Below are positions 26,050 to 34,751 of a stretch of DNA of 43,571 nt, piece by piece. The notes below the pieces were generated by a model. The model did no database searches. It worked only from the letters and a program-made list of their open reading frames with translations, and was not told the origin of the DNA. The DNA is from Betaproteobacteria bacterium (GTDB lineage: Bacteria > Pseudomonadota > Gammaproteobacteria > Burkholderiales > Methylophilaceae), in NCBI GenBank assembly GCA_016867975.1, contig VGIC01000015.1:1-43571 (forward strand), read 5' to 3'. The number at the start of each line of letters is the position of its first letter. The stretch's first letter is position 1. The position numbers and the translations under genes were made by a program.

Positions 26050-26850
26050 TTAAAGGTTCAGTTTTTTTCGAATTAACCCTTCAACATGCAACGTCAATTC
26101 ACGCCTGTCCATAGATAGGTATGCTTCATGTGCAATAGGCGGTAAGAAATGCAGAGCAACCACGGGTTGCTTTTGCTTGAGCACAAGGCGTATCGATTCT
26201 ACCATGGTGGTTTCTCCCGCATAAGCAACTTGGGTATTGATGCTGCCGTCAGTCATCGGATAGCGGATGGCAACTGGCCACACGGTCGACTTGGCAAGGA
26301 TGGCCGATTGAATCAAGCTGGTTTTGAAGGGCTTGATTTCAGTGCCGTCTGTTGTGGTGCCTTCTGGAAAAAAACATAAATTATCCCCAGATTGCAAACT
26401 CTGGTGTGCCATTTCAATTGTTCGCTGGGCATCTTGTTTCTTGGTGCGGTCAGTGAATAAGGTATTCGCCTTGCCAGCCAGATAACCCAAAACGGGCCAA
26501 TGTTTGATTTCAGATTTCGCGATAAACCGCAGTGGCGTGATACTGTTCAATGCAAGAATGTCAATCGAAGAAACATGATTGGCCACAAACATGGTGTTGG
26601 ACATTTTTGTGTTTTGCTGTGGGACATGCCCCATTGTGATCACTTTGATGTTGAACGCCGCAACTAGACGACTACACCACCAGCGAATCAAGCGGGGCTT
26701 GAGCGCATTGTCGGCCAGTGGGAACACGGTAGCCATGATGATTATGCCGTAGGTGGTAAGCCAAATCACGTGAGCTATCCTGAAGCAACGCACTATAACG
26801 TTCGTCTGAGTTGGGTGCATATAGGGGTAAGAAAATCTAGGTGAATTCAC
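26050..26850 (-). CDS. PlsC-type 1-acyl-glycerol-phosphate acyltransferase
   Basis: Predicted membrane-associated lysophospholipid acyltransferase. The HX4D catalytic motif is NHVSSID (H92, D97), the substrate-binding block is FFPEGTTTDG (E164), and RFIAKSEIKHWPVLG matches the segment before TDR. A membrane helix lies at about 25-45. The length (266) and NHVSSIDI fit PlsC or OlsA-like enzymes; which lipid is used cannot be told. GTG 26850 is used; ATG 26820 is an alternative that keeps the helix. Confidence 0.85.
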   Translation of the reverse strand: MNSPRFSYPYMHPTQTNVIVRCFRIAHVIWLTTYGIIIMATVFPLADNALKPRLIRWWCSRLVAAFNIKVITMGHVPQQNTKMSNTMFVANHVSSIDILALNSITPLRFIAKSEIKHWPVLGYLAGKANTLFTDRTKKQDAQRTIEMAHQSLQSGDNLCFFPEGTTTDGTEIKPFKTSLIQSAILAKSTVWPVAIRYPMTDGSINTQVAYAGETTMVESIRLVLKQKQPVVALHFLPPIAHEAYLSMDRRELTLHVEGLIRKKLNL

Positions 26851-27446
26851 TGGAAGTGGGATTGCATTTTACATGAGACGCACTGCTTTGTATCCCGCAG
26901 GCACCACCAGTTTTTTCCAATGCACATGAGCCTAAAGGCGCATAAATCTGGATCATGGAGACATGATAGTGACTTTACAGACGCTGGTGTAAATCCTCGT
27001 CTTTATAACGGGCAACGCACAGATTCTTTCCCTCTTGCGGGCAAGGCATGTTGAACTGACGCAGAACACAGAGGTATAAAGTATACTTTGTCTATCAGGA
27101 TAGACCATGGCAGCGTTGCATTAATGAAAATATCAATGAATTGCTATGCCAGTACTTGCCAAAAAGGGGAGTCTTGAGCGTATACGGCCAGGAAGATTTA
27201 GATGCGATTGCGTGTAAACTGAATATCAGGCCACGCAAATCGTTAGGTTTCAAATGCCCTGTGGAGTTGTTTGCGCCAGACGCGTTTGATTTTAGGCAAC
27301 ATTATGCTGCTTTTGCACTGCAACCTTGAAGCTACCCTACAGTGTCACTGCGCTTCAGTCTAAAGTGATTTATAGTATGATTTGGTGACCATGCCTAGTA
27401 TTGGTTAACATGGATCAATCGCTTAGTTAGAACAGGATGAATACGC
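26851..27446. other. 596-bp intergenic tract carrying an IS30 relic
   Basis: Apart from the transposase fragment (27072-27329) I see no gene. The left 220 bases show no family resemblance; the right 115 bases form the yicC upstream region. It is the longest gene-free stretch in the window. Confidence 0.6.
27072..27330 (+). pseudogene. IS30-family transposase, C-terminal fragment
   Basis: An uninterrupted 85-codon frame lacks a start but matches the last third of IS30 transposases: YKVYFVYQDRPWQRCINENI corresponds to the family's KVYFCDPYSPWQRGTNENTN-type segment, then QYLPKRG, YGQEDLDAIACKLN and IRPRKSLGFKCPVELFA. The catalytic glutamate neighbourhood (NENI) is kept, but the HTH and the two upstream aspartates are missing. 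The last bases TTTTGCACTGCAACCTTGAA match the right end of the relic at 6323-6343, so both descend from one element type. Frame retention suggests recent loss of the 5' part. Confidence 0.85.
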
Positions 27447-28313
27447 ATGACTTACAGTATGACGGGCTTTGCCGCGCTGGAACAGCTTATAGAAAACGCA
27501 ACCTTGGTTTTGGAGTTGCGTGCTGTTAATAGCCGTTATCTCGATGTGCATTTTAAGCTGGATGAATCCCTAAGAAATTTCGAGCCTGTCATTCGGGAGT
27601 TGTTGAGCGCAACACTCAGTCGAGGTAAAGTGGAGTGCAAGATTCATCTGATGCAGCGCACACAATCAGTACATGCGCCGCAATTGGATGAGCAGTTGAT
27701 GCAGCAGTTGGCCACGATGCAAGCCAAGGCGCAGAGCTATTTTCCACGGAGTAGGCCGTTGAGTATTGCCGATATTTTGTGTTGGCCAGGCGTGGTGCAG
27801 GGGAGTGAGCTGAATCAGGAAGCATTGCAGGAAAGTGTTAGAAAGCTGGTGCAGCAGGGGTTATATGACTTAAACGCATCACGCGCCCGTGAGGGAGAAA
27901 AGCTCAAGGCAATTATTCTAGACCGCATCGCCCAGATTGAAGCCTTAGTGGAAAAGGTAAAACCATTGTTGCCGGCCTTGAATAAGGAATATCAGGCCAA
28001 GCTGGAACATAAATTAAACGAAACCCTGAAAACTATTGATCATGAGCGCATTGCGCAGGAGTTGGTGTTATTTGCTCAGCGTATTGATGTGGATGAAGAG
28101 TTAGGACGATTGACTGCCCATGTGTCTGAAGTGAAGCGCATTCTAAATAGCAGTGCGCCAGCAGGTAAGCGCTTGGACTTTCTGATGCAGGAGTTTAACC
28201 GAGAAGCCAACACCCTCGGATCAAAATCTGTTTCTGTGCAAACCACGCAAGTGTCGATGGACTTAAAGGTGCTAATAGAGCAGATGCGGGAACAAGTACA
28301 GAATCTTGAATAA
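27447..28313 (+). CDS. yicC: YicC family endoribonuclease
   Basis: YicC has been characterised as an endoribonuclease, with a role in small-RNA turnover proposed. The N-terminal MTYSMTGFA and ELRAVNSRYLD are family signatures, and the C-terminal DUF1732 part has EELGRLTAHV and GKRLDFLMQEFNREANTLGSK joined (two adjoining conserved stretches). 288 residues, normal length. It leads a group with gmk 48 bases later, the same order as in many bacteria. Confidence 0.93.
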   Translation: MTYSMTGFAALEQLIENATLVLELRAVNSRYLDVHFKLDESLRNFEPVIRELLSATLSRGKVECKIHLMQRTQSVHAPQLDEQLMQQLATMQAKAQSYFPRSRPLSIADILCWPGVVQGSELNQEALQESVRKLVQQGLYDLNASRAREGEKLKAIILDRIAQIEALVEKVKPLLPALNKEYQAKLEHKLNETLKTIDHERIAQELVLFAQRIDVDEELGRLTAHVSEVKRILNSSAPAGKRLDFLMQEFNREANTLGSKSVSVQTTQVSMDLKVLIEQMREQVQNLE

Positions 28314-28370
28314 CCTATGATATCCTGTACAGCCAACTTGAATGGTCTAATTTAAAAGGAAATGGACTCA

Positions 28371-28982
28371 ATGCTTGCGGGCAACCTTTTTATTATTTCA
28401 GCTGCTTCCGGAGCAGGTAAAACCAGCTTGATTAAGGCGTTGCTGGAGCGTGATTCACATCTTAGACTTTCCATCTCGCATACGACGCGCAAGCCAAGAC
28501 CTGCTGAAGTGAATGGCGTGGATTATCATTTCGTGGATGATGCGACCTTTCTGAAAATGCTGGGAGATGCTCAGTTTCTAGAAAGTGCTGAGGTACATGG
28601 TGCACGTTACGGCACATCGCAGGATGCTGTCGATGGCCCGTTGCAGGCTGGTTTTGATGTGGTTTTGGAAATTGATTGGCAAGGTGCTCAGCAGGTAAGA
28701 CGTTTGTTTCCTGCTGCGGTCAGTATATTTGTATTGCCCCCTTCACTGGAGACCTTGGAGCATCGACTCAATGGGCGTGGACAAGATAGCCAAGAAACGA
28801 TTTCTCGGCGTGTCGCAGTCGCGCGAGAGGAAATGAGCCACGTGGGAGAGTTCGATTATGTTACAATCAACAATCAATTTGACGAGGCTTTGCAGGATAT
28901 CGCTGCAGTCATTCGAGCGCAACGGCTTAAGGGCGTAGTGCAACTTAAGCGTTACGCACATTTAGTTCAAACACTCACTTAA
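28371..28982 (+). CDS. gmk: guanylate kinase
   Basis: Phosphorylates GMP to GDP, feeding GTP and hence (p)ppGpp pools. The P-loop ASGAGKT is at residues 12-18, GMP-binding residues lie in SHTTRKPRPAEVNGVDYHF and EVHGARYGT, and the lid has NGRGQDS. ATG 28371 is chosen over ATG 28362 because AAGGA (28353-28357) is too close to the latter and the E. coli N-terminus aligns from 28371. 203 residues. rpoZ and spoT follow. Confidence 0.96.
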   Translation: MLAGNLFIISAASGAGKTSLIKALLERDSHLRLSISHTTRKPRPAEVNGVDYHFVDDATFLKMLGDAQFLESAEVHGARYGTSQDAVDGPLQAGFDVVLEIDWQGAQQVRRLFPAAVSIFVLPPSLETLEHRLNGRGQDSQETISRRVAVAREEMSHVGEFDYVTINNQFDEALQDIAAVIRAQRLKGVVQLKRYAHLVQTLT

Positions 28983-29056
28983 ACCAGCCGTCCATGCCCA
29001 TGTTAAATGGGAAAAATGTTTGGGTCGGTTTTTTGTTTTAATAAGGAAACACCTTT

Positions 29057-29269
29057 ATGGCACGTATTACAGTAGATGATTGTTTAGAAAAAATCCCTAA
29101 CCGTTTTCAGCTGACGTTGGTTGCTGCGTATCGCGCGCGTCAATTGCATAATGGCGCTGAGCCACAAGTCAACACGCATCATAGTCGTGATAAATCGACA
29201 GTTATTGCGCTGAGAGAGATTGCTGCAGGTAAAGTGGGTGTTGAAATATTGACTCACAGAAACCATTGA
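29057..29269 (+). CDS. rpoZ: RNA polymerase omega subunit
   Basis: Small subunit that chaperones beta-prime and forms part of ppGpp site 1. [20 protein letters not shown] is the conserved opening; R-A-R-Q-L near residue 27-31 and [15 protein letters not shown] follow. 70 residues, somewhat shorter than E. coli omega (91). Shine-Dalgarno TAAGGA is about ten bases before ATG. It lies directly before spoT, an order that links ppGpp synthesis and its target. Confidence 0.97.
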   Translation: MARITVDDCLEKIPNRFQLTLVAAYRARQLHNGAEPQVNTHHSRDKSTVIALREIAAGKVGVEILTHRNH

Positions 29270-29296
29270 TATCTTAGTGTTTGGCAGTGAGTTCCC

Positions 29297-31528
29297 ATGT
29301 CTAAAACCGCGGCCAATCTCAAGGCGGAATTAGCAAAGCCAACTACAGATCCCTTGTTGCCCGCTGATAATGAGGGTTCTGCACTCACATTACGTCTTAA
29401 GAAATACCTTAAACCCCAAGATATCGAACAAGTCTGGGAAGCCTATCGTTACGCTTGCCATGCGCATGAGGGCGTCGTGCGTAAAACCGGTGAGCCTTAT
29501 ATCACTCACCCGGTGGCAGTGGCTTGTATTCTGGCTGATTTGCACATGGATATGCCGACCATCTTGGCGGCGTTGCTACATGATGTGGTGGAAGACACGG
29601 AGATCACCACACTTGATATCAAAGAAAAATTCGGTCAGCAAGTGGCTGATTTGGTGGATGGGGTCACCAAGCTAGACAAAATAGAGTTCCAAAGTGCCAG
29701 TCAGGCGCAGGCGGAGAATTTTCGCAAGATGTTGCTGGCCATGTCGCAGGATGTGCGCGTCATCTTGGTCAAATTGGCAGATCGTTTGCACAATATGCAG
29801 ACGCTTGAGGTCATGCGACCTGAGAAGCAAAAAATTATTGCTAAAGAAACGCTGGATATTTATGCGCCGATTGCCAATCGGCTCGGATTAAACTCAATCT
29901 ACCAGGCACTGGAGGATTTGAGTTTTGAATATCTTCATCCAATGCGCTATCGGGCGATTTCACAAGCGATTATGGCGGCACGTGGAAACCGTAAAGAGGT
30001 CGTCAGCAAGATTCTAGATGCTATCAAGCATCAATTGGGTCATTTTAAAATTGAAGCCGAAGTCACCGGTCGGGAAAAACATCTTTACAGCGTTTATAAA
30101 AAGATGACCAGCAAGGCGACGCCTTTCTCCCAAGTGTATGATATTTATGGTTTTAGAGTGATCGTCAAAAATATGCCCAGTTGCTATATGGCGCTGGGGG
30201 CGTTGCATGCCCTATATAAGCCTATACCGACCAAGTTTAAGGATTACATAGCGATTCCCAAAGCCAATGGATACCAGTCGTTGCACACCACCTTGTTTGG
30301 TCCTTTTGGCACGCCTATAGAAGTGCAAATCCGCAGTGCCGAAATGCATAGCATTGCCGATGCCGGTGTGGCTGCTCATTGGCTGTATAAGGCGAGTGAT
30401 GCACAGTTGACAGCGTTACAGCAGCAAACCCATCAGTGGTTACAGCGTTTGCTAGATATTCAAAGTGAGAGCACGGATTCGCTCGATTTTCTGGAGCACC
30501 TCAAAATTGATCTGTTCCCGGATGAAGTGTATGTATTCACACCCAAGGGTAAGATTCTAGCGCTACCAAGACGTGCAACCGCAGTTGATTTTGCTTACGC
30601 CGTCCATTCTGATATTGGCAACAGCTGTGTCGCAGTACGTATCAATCACGAACTGGCACCGCTAAGGTCAGAGCTACATAACGGTGACCATGTTGAGATT
30701 GTCACTGGATCAATTGCTAAGCCTAACCCTGCGTGGCTGAATTATGTGGTGACGGGCAGGGCGCGTGCGCATATCCGTCATTTCCTCAAGATGCAGCAAT
30801 CCACGGAGTCTTCACATCTGGGCGAACGCATGCTGAATCAGGCGTTAAGGGCCTTGCATGTAGAGCCAAGCCAGATCACGAAAGAACATTGGCAAAAACT
30901 GATCCGAGATTACGGTGTGAAGAAAAAAAGCGAGATATTGTCCGATATCGGTTTGGGTAAACGTCAGAACGTCATGGTGGCACATCAATTAGTGGCGATG
31001 ACGGATGATCATGTGGAGAAACACACCAAACTGCCGGCCAGTTTGTTAGACACCATTACCATTCGAGGCACTGAAGGCATGGCGGTGCAGTTCGCGCCTT
31101 GCTGCAGGCCGATTCCAGGTGATCCGATTCTCGGCTTCATCAATAAAGATAAAGGTTTGATCATTCATACGCATGACTGTTCCAGTGTGCGTAAATTTAA
31201 GCTGGACCCTGACAAATGGCTGGATGTGGAGTGGGAGCCGGAAAGTACGCGTTTATTTAAAACTAATCTTTGTTTAACGGTCGCCAATCAGCCGGGGATG
31301 TTGGCCAAGATCGCATCAGGGATTGCCGATGCGGAGTCTAATATCGATAGCGTCAGCGTGGAAGAGGCAGATGGCAGTGTTTACGCGAATTTGTACTTTA
31401 CGGTGCAGGTGAAGAGTCGCGTACATTTGGCTGAGTTGATGCGGGAGTTACGTAAAATACCGGATGTTGTGCGAATTAATCGTGCCAAGAGCAATGTCAA
31501 GGGGAATTCTAAGTCGGCTTTGCAGTAG
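29297..31528 (+). CDS. spoT: bifunctional (p)ppGpp synthetase/hydrolase
   Basis: Makes and degrades (p)ppGpp. The HD hydrolase domain is intact: H71, H95-D96 and E99-D100 (HDVVED) are the manganese ligands, so hydrolysis should work. The synthetase domain shows YDIYGFRVIV and NGYQSLHTT, so synthesis is also possible. TGS (about 405-465), a zinc-finger-like part with CCRPIPGDPI, and a C-terminal ACT domain (about 665-735, NQPGMLAKIASGIA) complete the usual SpoT order. 743 residues. The rpoZ-spoT order supports the name; whether a separate RelA exists cannot be seen here. Confidence 0.95.
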   Translation: MSKTAANLKAELAKPTTDPLLPADNEGSALTLRLKKYLKPQDIEQVWEAYRYACHAHEGVVRKTGEPYITHPVAVACILADLHMDMPTILAALLHDVVEDTEITTLDIKEKFGQQVADLVDGVTKLDKIEFQSASQAQAENFRKMLLAMSQDVRVILVKLADRLHNMQTLEVMRPEKQKIIAKETLDIYAPIANRLGLNSIYQALEDLSFEYLHPMRYRAISQAIMAARGNRKEVVSKILDAIKHQLGHFKIEAEVTGREKHLYSVYKKMTSKATPFSQVYDIYGFRVIVKNMPSCYMALGALHALYKPIPTKFKDYIAIPKANGYQSLHTTLFGPFGTPIEVQIRSAEMHSIADAGVAAHWLYKASDAQLTALQQQTHQWLQRLLDIQSESTDSLDFLEHLKIDLFPDEVYVFTPKGKILALPRRATAVDFAYAVHSDIGNSCVAVRINHELAPLRSELHNGDHVEIVTGSIAKPNPAWLNYVVTGRARAHIRHFLKMQQSTESSHLGERMLNQALRALHVEPSQITKEHWQKLIRDYGVKKKSEILSDIGLGKRQNVMVAHQLVAMTDDHVEKHTKLPASLLDTITIRGTEGMAVQFAPCCRPIPGDPILGFINKDKGLIIHTHDCSSVRKFKLDPDKWLDVEWEPESTRLFKTNLCLTVANQPGMLAKIASGIADAESNIDSVSVEEADGSVYANLYFTVQVKSRVHLAELMRELRKIPDVVRINRAKSNVKGNSKSALQ

Positions 31529-31562
31529 CGAAGCCTAATCGTTAACTGAAAAGCGAATTAAA

Positions 31563-31949
31563 ATGAGCACAAATGCAAAACAAGTGATTCAAACACAAGA
31601 CGCACCGGCGGCAATCGGTACGTACTCTCAGGCAGTGAAGGTAGGCAATACGGTGTATCTTTCAGGTCAGATCGGTCTTGATCCAGCCAGCATGCAAATG
31701 GTGGAGGGTATTGAGGCACAGGTGCATCGTGTGTTTTCAAATCTTAAAGCGGTCACTGAGGCGGCAGGAGGAAGTCTTGCTGATGTGGTGAAGCTCAATA
31801 TCTTTTTGACAGACTTATCACACTTCACTTTGGTCAACACCATCATGGCCGAGTACTTTAGTCAGCCTTACCCAGCGCGCGCGGCGGTAGGCGTGGCTTC
31901 GCTCCCAAGAAGTGCGTTGGTGGAGGCGGATGCCGTGATGGTAATCTAG
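31563..31949 (+). CDS. ridA: RidA family reactive imine deaminase
   Basis: Hydrolyses reactive enamine/imine intermediates from PLP enzymes. [32 protein letters not shown] and the C-terminal [13 protein letters not shown] carry the family pattern, including the arginine (in PARAAV) that holds the substrate carboxylate and the glutamate in LVEADAVM. 128 residues, typical. It sits 34 bases after spoT, as in E. coli-like neighbourhoods of spoT and recG. Confidence 0.95.
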   Translation: MSTNAKQVIQTQDAPAAIGTYSQAVKVGNTVYLSGQIGLDPASMQMVEGIEAQVHRVFSNLKAVTEAAGGSLADVVKLNIFLTDLSHFTLVNTIMAEYFSQPYPARAAVGVASLPRSALVEADAVMVI

Positions 31950-31952
31950 TGG

Positions 31953-32083
31953 AGGGCACTTCTATAAATGCAGAGTTTGAGATGCAGTATTACCCGAAGG
32001 CAATGCAGTCATGCGATCAAGTGGTTTTGGCGGGCAATCAGCAAAACTGATGCTCGCAAAAAATGGATTGATAGAAGTGCCCT
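31953..32083. repeat. 13-bp inverted repeat enclosing 105 bases
   Basis: AGGGCACTTCTAT (31953-31965) is the exact reverse complement of ATAGAAGTGCCCT (32071-32083). The left arm starts three bases after the ridA stop. It may fold as a long-range stem in the ridA-recG transcript or mark the ends of a tiny mobile element. Confidence 0.6.
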
Positions 32084-32124
32084 TGATGGATGGCTCTATT
32101 CGAATGCTGTGGCACGTTAAGTGA
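32011..32124 (+). CDS. possible 37-residue ORF overlapping the recG start
   Basis: The frame MRSSGFGGQSAKLM... ends in ...RMLWHVK with TGA at 32122-32124, and the recG start GTG is at 32121-32123, so stop and start overlap as GTGA. That arrangement is typical of translational coupling. AAGG (31997-32000) lies ten bases before ATG. I know no relative. A second frame (ATG 31968) ends with TAA just before the GTG, so chance cannot be excluded. Confidence 0.3.
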   Translation: MRSSGFGGQSAKLMLAKNGLIEVPLMDGSIRMLWHVK

Positions 32125-34160
32125 CACAACTTGCTTTCATCAAGGCTTTCAACAAGCCGCTACTTTCTAGTCTAGAGAGATTGGGCATCAGAGATCTGCA
32201 AGGTCTGTTGCTCCATCTCCCGCTGCGGTACATTGATGAGACTCGGGTCACGCCGATTCGTGATGTGCGAACAGGAGAGTCCGTTCAAATCGAAGGCATG
32301 GTTGTGCATGCTGAGGTCAGCTATAAGCCGCGCAAAACCCTAATCGCAAGACTGGAAGACGCAGGCGCTCAGATCACGCTGCGCTTTCTGAATTTTTATC
32401 CCAGTCAAATTGCCACCCTCAGTGTGGGGAATCGTTTGCGGGTGTATGGTGAGGTGAGGCATGGTTATTTCGGTTACGAAATGGTACACCCGGCCTGCAA
32501 AAAGGTCGGAGAGGTCACTACGGTAGCCGAGACGTTGACCGCTATTTATCCGACCGTGTCTGGTGTAGGTCAGTCGCTCGTCCGCAAGGCGATTCGCATT
32601 GCGCTTGAACAGGGTGATTTGGAGGAAAGCTTACCGGAAGAGTTTTACCAGAAGCTGCATCTGCCCCGTTTTGAGCAGAGCATACGCACTTTGCATCACC
32701 CGCCACCAGAATTTGATCTACAGGCTTTGGAAAATAAAACATCAGTATACTGGCGTCGGCTGGCATTCGATGAGCTATTGGCACAACAGCTTTCGATGCG
32801 CAAGCATTATGCCAAGCGCCGCAGTGTCAGTGCCCCGAAGTTCACGCCCTCTCAGCAACTTGTTCCAGCCCTGTTAAAAAGCCTGCCTTTTGCATTGACT
32901 GCTGCTCAGCAGAGAGTCTCACTGGAAATAGAGCAGGACTTGACACAGCCACACCCGATGCGGCGGTTACTACAGGGGGATGTTGGGAGTGGCAAGACCA
33001 TAGTGGCTTGTATGGCCGCGATGCAAAGCATAGAGAGTGGCTGGCAGGTGGCATTGATGGCTCCCACGGAGATTCTGGCCGAACAGCATTATCGCAAGAT
33101 GCTCACCTGGCTAAGCCCGCTTAAGGTAGAGATTGCTTGGCTAACAGGCAGCCAAAGCAAAAAAGAACGTGAAGTCACTCTGGCCAATATTCGCAACGGG
33201 GTGGCGCAGCTGGTGGTGGGGACACATGCTCTGTTTCAGGAAGCGGTACAATTCAAGAATCTGGGGCTTGCGATTATTGATGAGCAGCACCGCTTTGGTG
33301 TGCATCAGCGCTTGGCTCTGCGTCAGAAAGGGCAACTAGAGCCGCATCAGTTGATGATGTCAGCGACCCCAATCCCACGTACTTTATCCATGAGTTACTA
33401 CGCAGACTTAGATGTGTCGGTGATTGACGAGTTGCCACCTGGGCGCACCCCCATTATGACCAAGTTAATTTCCGATATCCGACGCGATGAAATCCTACAG
33501 CGTGTGCGTGAAGCCTGTGTGCAGGGTAGTCAGGCATACTGGGTCTGCCCTTTGGTAGAGGAATCAGAGGCATTACAGCTGGCGACAGCGCAAGACACCT
33601 TTACACTAATGCAGGCGGCGTTTCCAGAGTTAAGCATTGGCTTGGTACATGGTCGCATGAAGCCTGCAGATAAGCAGGCGGTGATGTTAGCCTTTGGTGC
33701 GGGGAAGTTGCAACTGTTAGTGGCAACAACAGTAATTGAAGTGGGGGTAGACGTTCCCAACGCCAGTTTAATGGTGATCGAGCACGCAGAGCGCATGGGT
33801 TTGTCTCAGTTGCACCAGTTGCGCGGTCGGGTGGGGCGTGGTGCGGCACAAAGCACCTGCATTCTGTTATACCAGAACAAACTGTCCGAAACAGCTCGTG
33901 CGCGTTTAAAAGTCATCTATGAAAGTAATGACGGCTTTGCTATAGCACAGGCAGACTTGAATATCCGTGGGCCTGGTGAATTGTTAGGCATTCGTCAAAG
34001 TGGAGTGCCCATGCTAAGAATAGCTGATTTGACGCGCGATGTGGATTTGCTAGAAGCAGCAAAGTCAATAGCCAAAGGATTGCTACAACAATATCCACAG
34101 GCTGTTGAACGGCATCTTGAGCGTTGGATGAATCGTGCTGATGAGTTGGTAAAGGTTTAG
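32121..34160 (+). CDS. recG: ATP-dependent DNA helicase RecG
   Basis: Branch-migration helicase for stalled forks and Holliday junctions. An N-terminal wedge/OB domain (about 1-160) is followed by helicase lobes: Walker A GDVGSGKT (about 286-293), motif II DEQH with DEQHRFGVHQR, TPIPRT in motif III, and motif VI QLRGRVGRG. NIRGPGELLGIRQSG near the end is the RecG-specific TRG region. 679 residues. Start is GTG 32121; there is no Shine-Dalgarno before it, fitting coupling with the short ORF upstream. Confidence 0.97.
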   Translation: MTQLAFIKAFNKPLLSSLERLGIRDLQGLLLHLPLRYIDETRVTPIRDVRTGESVQIEGMVVHAEVSYKPRKTLIARLEDAGAQITLRFLNFYPSQIATLSVGNRLRVYGEVRHGYFGYEMVHPACKKVGEVTTVAETLTAIYPTVSGVGQSLVRKAIRIALEQGDLEESLPEEFYQKLHLPRFEQSIRTLHHPPPEFDLQALENKTSVYWRRLAFDELLAQQLSMRKHYAKRRSVSAPKFTPSQQLVPALLKSLPFALTAAQQRVSLEIEQDLTQPHPMRRLLQGDVGSGKTIVACMAAMQSIESGWQVALMAPTEILAEQHYRKMLTWLSPLKVEIAWLTGSQSKKEREVTLANIRNGVAQLVVGTHALFQEAVQFKNLGLAIIDEQHRFGVHQRLALRQKGQLEPHQLMMSATPIPRTLSMSYYADLDVSVIDELPPGRTPIMTKLISDIRRDEILQRVREACVQGSQAYWVCPLVEESEALQLATAQDTFTLMQAAFPELSIGLVHGRMKPADKQAVMLAFGAGKLQLLVATTVIEVGVDVPNASLMVIEHAERMGLSQLHQLRGRVGRGAAQSTCILLYQNKLSETARARLKVIYESNDGFAIAQADLNIRGPGELLGIRQSGVPMLRIADLTRDVDLLEAAKSIAKGLLQQYPQAVERHLERWMNRADELVKV

Positions 34161-34189
34161 CTCCGTATAAAAATAGGCGCGCATCATGC

Positions 34190-34195
34190 GATAAT
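34190..34195 (+). promoter_or_regulatory. extended -10 directly before ubiC
   Basis: TGCGATAAT (34187-34195) fits an extended -10 with GATAAT. It ends seven bases before GTG 34203, so transcription would start at or next to the start codon. Confidence 0.45.
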
Positions 34196-34202
34196 CACGC
34201 TT

Positions 34203-34751
34203 GTGAAAATGATCAAAGACGCTTCTACTTATCGCTCTCCCTGGATGGTCAAGCCGGTGTTGGCGCATCAATATCAAGGCTGGTTGATTGATAAAGGGTC
34301 ATTAACGGCGCGGTTGCAGAGAAAGTACGCGCAGTTTTCAGTGCAAGCACTCAGTGTCCATTATGGCAAGCCCTGCTTTGATGAACTTCGGCCACTAGGA
34401 TTGCCGATGCGTGAGCGGGCGTTGGTCAGAGAAGTGTTATTGTTGGGAGATTATCGACCGGTGGTATTCGCGCATAGCGTGCTTCCGCGTGCCAGTTTGC
34501 GTGGCCTATGGCGTGGCTTAGGTCGTCTCGGGAATCAACCTTTGGGAGTACTGTTGTTTGCAAATCCGAAAGTAAAACGCACGCAGTTAAGTTATAAAAA
34601 ATTAGGCGCTCATCACGTACTGTATCGGTCTGCACTGAGGCACACGGGCAGCACCCCGCCCTATCTTTGGGCACGGCGTTCCGTGTTTAATTTGAATGGA
34701 GCTACCATGATGGTCACTGAAGTTTTTTTTCCTCATATCATTAAGTCATGA
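34203..34751 (+). CDS. ubiC: chorismate lyase
   Basis: Converts chorismate to 4-hydroxybenzoate and pyruvate, the first committed step of ubiquinone synthesis. REVLLLGDYRPVVFAHSVLP contains the active-site arginine region, and MVTEVFFP near the C-terminus holds the conserved glutamate. 182 residues is normal. The start is GTG 34203, or ATG 34209 with two residues fewer. Its stop overlaps the ubiA start as ATGA, and the next enzyme uses its product. Confidence 0.93.
   Translation: MKMIKDASTYRSPWMVKPVLAHQYQGWLIDKGSLTARLQRKYAQFSVQALSVHYGKPCFDELRPLGLPMRERALVREVLLLGDYRPVVFAHSVLPRASLRGLWRGLGRLGNQPLGVLLFANPKVKRTQLSYKKLGAHHVLYRSALRHTGSTPPYLWARRSVFNLNGATMMVTEVFFPHIIKS

Noticed and set aside
28984-29035. 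Possible terminator between gmk and rpoZ
   Set aside because: CCCAT/ATGGG is a short stem far from the T-run; a full stem abutting the T-run could not be built.
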